A program made the translations under genes and the position numbers. Below, one piece after another: positions 61,942-64,000 of a stretch of DNA of 64,000 nt. How positions within the stretch are numbered: the first letter of the stretch is position 1; each line of letters starts with the position of its first letter. Source of the DNA: CAYVXE01 sp964455375 (GTDB lineage: Bacteria > Zhuqueibacterota > Zhuqueibacteria > Oceanimicrobiales > Oceanimicrobiaceae); the NCBI GenBank assembly GCA_964455375.1, contig CAYVXE010000004.1, positions 1 to 64,000 of the forward strand, read 5' to 3'. Below the pieces are notes generated by a model. That model did not search any database, was not told where the DNA came from, and saw only the letters and a list, made by a program, of their open reading frames with translations.

Positions 61942-62409
61942 TCATCCCACCAGAGACTTTTCGAAATCCTTAACCACAAACTTTTTCCCCTTTTGGACGA
62001 CAGTGTGGCCTTCCAGTTTCAAAAATATTTTCTGTTTATCAATTCCGCCCGGATATTTTTCGTTAATCACACCCCCCGATTTTAATGTTCGCCAGTAAGG
62101 CGTGGTGCGACTTTCCCCGTCTAATTCCGCTTCATTGGCGGCATGAGCAGCAATCCAGGCAAAAATACCAGTGGTCATGGGGCAGCCGATGGTCGCTTGA
62201 TGTTTTTGTGCCAGCCTCTCCCGGATTTGATTGATGGTAATGAGCTTCCCTTCCGGTACGGATTTCATGATGTCGTTCACTTCCATTGGTGCAGGAATAA
62301 CCAAGGTTCCGGCACCCCATTTTTGCGCCATTTTTTCTGAGATTTGTTCAACTTTGGGTAAATCCTTGCTGTCTTCAAGTTTTTCCCGCCATGATTTTTT
62401 TGCAGGCAT
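61942..62409 (-). CDS. MGMT-like DNA-binding protein lacking the alkyl-acceptor cysteine
   Basis: The 155-aa protein matches the DNA-binding domain of O6-alkylguanine methyltransferases: GKLITINQIRERLAQKHQ, then TTPYWRTLKSGGVINEKYPGG, then KQKIFLKLEGH. In active enzymes the motif PCHRV carries the acceptor cysteine; here it is PYWRT, so alkyl transfer is not possible. This resembles alkyltransferase-like proteins, which flag damaged bases for excision repair, but those have PWHR; the difference is notable. The ATG follows GGAGGG. Confidence 0.82.
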   Translation of the reverse strand: MPAKKSWREKLEDSKDLPKVEQISEKMAQKWGAGTLVIPAPMEVNDIMKSVPEGKLITINQIRERLAQKHQATIGCPMTTGIFAWIAAHAANEAELDGESRTTPYWRTLKSGGVINEKYPGGIDKQKIFLKLEGHTVVQKGKKFVVKDFEKSLVG

Positions 62410-62606
62410 GTTAAAACCCTCCATTAATTGACTTCATAAGATTTTTAATGTCTGACCGACTACGTTGCAAGTGTTGCATTCCATCGTCAAGCTCAGGACA
62501 ATACCTCGATACCTCCCGTTGGCTTCACGAACTGCTTTAGTTTGCGCTACCCGGAGTCCAAAGCTGACCATTGCTACAATTCAAATCTTTTTTTTAATAT
62601 CAGTGA

Positions 62607-63418
62607 CTATGTTGTCCGTTTAAGAACAACGACGGACAAATCATCAAACGCCTTTGCTTCCCCACGAAATTGCTGCACGTCGGCGATGAGTTTTTGTCCT
62701 GCTTTCTCAGGGCTATCTTTGGTTAGCGCAGGAACAAATTTGAATAAACGCTCCTCCTCATAGAATTCACCCAGCTCGTTGCGCGCTTCCGTCACACCGT
62801 CCGAATAAANNNNNNNNNNNNNNNNNNNNNNNNNNNNNNNNNNNNNNNNNNNNNNNNNNNNNNNNNNNNNNNNNNNNNNNNNNNNNNNNNNNNNNNNNNN
62901 NNNNNNNNNCTTATCTTTATAAAATCCACCAGGTCGCCGCCGACTTCATTGGCAGGCTGAGAATACAACCATACCGACCAACCGGGAATCTCGGGACTTT
63001 CTTCCGGCATCAAAGCCCTTTGCACCGCTCTGCCCGCCTCTAATTCACTCTTTGCCAACAATTTATCTTTCAATTCCAGCATAAGAATAAAAATGAATAT
63101 CACTGTGCTGAACATAATAAAATTTCCATTGTTGTTATTGCCGGATTTGATGAACAAAAGAATAAACCCGACACCAAACAAAAGTCGTCGCGACGGAGCG
63201 AGTTTAAAAAACAGACTCTTTAACAGCCAGATGGTTGTAAAAAAGCAGCGTTTGAACCAGCCCATTTTTCGTAAACGGTCCCGACGTTCATCATCTAAGA
63301 AATACTCCTTCAATTCCGCAAAATCCCGCTTAAATGACTTCTTGAAATCGGAATGATGAAAATCATCCTTCAACGTTTTACCGATGGAAGGATCCTTCTT
63401 TGTTTTTGACGTATTCAT
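62607..63418 (-). CDS. RsbU-type PP2C serine phosphatase, membrane bound, interrupted by an assembly gap
   Basis: The N-terminal part has a charged region, a hydrophobic hairpin (SRRLLFGVGFILLFI and NFIMFSTVIFIFILMLEL), then the SpoIIE/RsbU start: ELEAGRAVQRALMPEESPEIPGWSVW and NEVGGDLVDF with a metal-binding aspartate. After the 100-N gap the frame resumes with YSDGVTEARNELGEFYEEERL and ends DDLSVVVLKRTT, the conserved end of the domain. RsbU-type enzymes dephosphorylate anti-anti-sigma factors. The gap hides about 120 residues (see gap entry). AAGGAG precedes the ATG. Confidence 0.88.
62810..62909. other. Assembly gap (100 N) within the RsbU-type phosphatase gene
   Basis: Exactly 100 unknown bases inside the phosphatase domain. 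In this family the distance from the GGD motif to the YSDG motif is about 130 residues; here only about 38 codons, including the Ns, separate them. The true missing stretch is therefore roughly 350-400 bp and the gap size is a placeholder. Confidence 0.85.
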
Positions 63419-63763
63419 AGGTCTCCTTCAGGGGAACTGATTAATTCTGTTCAAGACTTGTGCCGAAAATTATTTCTTATCTGAGTTGCTTGTGCATATT
63501 CTCAATATACGGAAAAATTATAAAATGATTTCAGGAAAATAAGAACTTTCTATATTTTTTTCGCATCTTTTGGATTGTTGTTGTGTTTATTAAAATACCA
63601 GAAGGTATCCTGCAAAATGACACGGTAACGGAAATGTCAACTTAGTGCTTCTTTTTTCTCTCCACGAAAAACACAGATTGGTTTTCCGGTTGCACATGTA
63701 ACCTGAAACCTGTATATTCAGGGCGTTTTATGAATATTCCTGAGACCAGATAACACTTTAGAT
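63419..63763. other. Intergenic region between divergent genes
   Basis: These 345 bp separate the RsbU gene (minus) and the flippase gene (plus). The DNA is A+T-rich and must hold both promoters. I see no repeat element or RNA gene in it. Confidence 0.4.
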
Positions 63764-64000
63764 ATGGTTGCCAATTCAGACAATTCTGTCACGAAACAAA
63801 GCAATGAGAGTTTGTCACGTAAAGCCGGCATCATGGTTATCAGTCGTGCTATTACGATTTCCGTACAGTTGGTTTCCCTCGTGGTACTTACGCGTGTCCT
63901 CAGCAAGCAAGACCTCGGTATCCTTTCTTTTCTTTTTATGATGGTCTACCTCTCGGTTTTATCTATCGGACAATTAGCTTTACCGGAAAGTATTTTTTAT
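63764..64000 (+). CDS. Polysaccharide/oligosaccharide flippase (MOP family), N-terminal part, cut by the window end
   Basis: An open frame of 79 codons runs from the ATG at 63764 to the window edge without a stop. It begins with a polar tail (MVANSDNSVTKQSNESLSRKAG), then hydrophobic helices: IMVISRAITISVQLVSLVVLTRVLSKQDLGILSFLFMMVYLSVLSIGQLALPESIFY. The LTRVLSKQDLGILSF pattern is typical of Wzx-like polysaccharide exporters, in which the first two helices are joined by LxxxxYG-type residues. It probably opens a surface-polysaccharide locus to the right. No strong Shine-Dalgarno sequence was seen. Confidence 0.7.
   Translation, partial: MVANSDNSVTKQSNESLSRKAGIMVISRAITISVQLVSLVVLTRVLSKQDLGILSFLFMMVYLSVLSIGQLALPESIFY

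Noticed and set aside
1..64000. tRNA, rRNA and CRISPR arrays
   Set aside because: I looked for conserved tRNA arms, rRNA stretches and short regularly spaced repeats and saw none.

Overview
The window reads as a Gram-negative bacterial chromosome segment of moderate G+C. It carries an outer-membrane assembly line (BamA, Skp, a TamB/AsmA-like protein, LolA, SppA, OmpA-type and beta-barrel-like proteins), lipoproteins with clear lipoboxes, and strong Shine-Dalgarno sequences. The gene mix (FtsK-LolA pair, a chorismate mutase-prephenate dehydratase-DAHP synthase fusion, an M29 aminopeptidase beside an OPT transporter, many TPR lipoproteins) suggests a member of the FCB group or a relative such as KSB1/Calditrichota. 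That placement is inference; no rRNA or tRNA gene was seen.

Layout. 0.2-12 kb: envelope lipoproteins, SppA, a kinesin-light-chain-type TPR protein, a CDP-alcohol phosphatidyltransferase, a methyltransferase and small exported proteins. 12-34.7 kb: core genes almost all on the minus strand: gcvT-thiE-ftsK-lolA; uppS-tamB-bamA-skp-fabZ-lipoate ligase-exported protein-dxr-rseP; the aromatic amino acid fusion; thyA-folA. 34.8-38.4 kb (plus): peptide use, M29 aminopeptidase plus OPT transporter. 38.8-45 kb (minus): TPR lipoprotein, mtnA, LytR_C protein, OmpA-type coiled-coil protein, thioesterase. 45.2-46.3 kb: ClpP and a DUF123 protein. 55.4-64 kb: CZB protein, SbcB, EamA and NCS2 transporters, YccF, creatininase-like protein, an MGMT-like protein, an RsbU-type phosphatase broken by an assembly gap, and the first 79 codons of a polysaccharide flippase.

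Main discovery. 46,627-54,853 looks like an integron gene-cassette array with no integrase in view (CALIN-like). Every gene in it lies on the minus strand, and the genes are separated by attC-like sites. For three cassettes the core motif at the cassette start is the exact reverse complement of the core in that cassette's own attC site (GTTATAC/GTATAAC, GTTATGC/GCATAAC, GTTAGAGC/GCTCTAAC), as the cassette mechanism predicts. The array sits inside a DJ-1/PfpI gene. Its 5' half lies at 54,852-54,975 and its 3' half at 46,309-46,627, and the two halves rejoin at G^TTGGCC, the position an integron integrase would cut. Cargo: a membrane protein, a small membrane protein plus a patatin phospholipase, a DUF2235 hydrolase, an intradiol-dioxygenase-like lipoprotein plus a YceI protein, and a large soluble Ser/Thr kinase with TolB-like and TPR domains.

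The window also holds at least three families of short dispersed inverted-repeat elements (MITE-like) in intergenic space, and two 100-N gaps. One gap is flanked by an exact 55-bp duplication and is probably a k-mer assembly artefact. The other is much smaller than the sequence it must replace.
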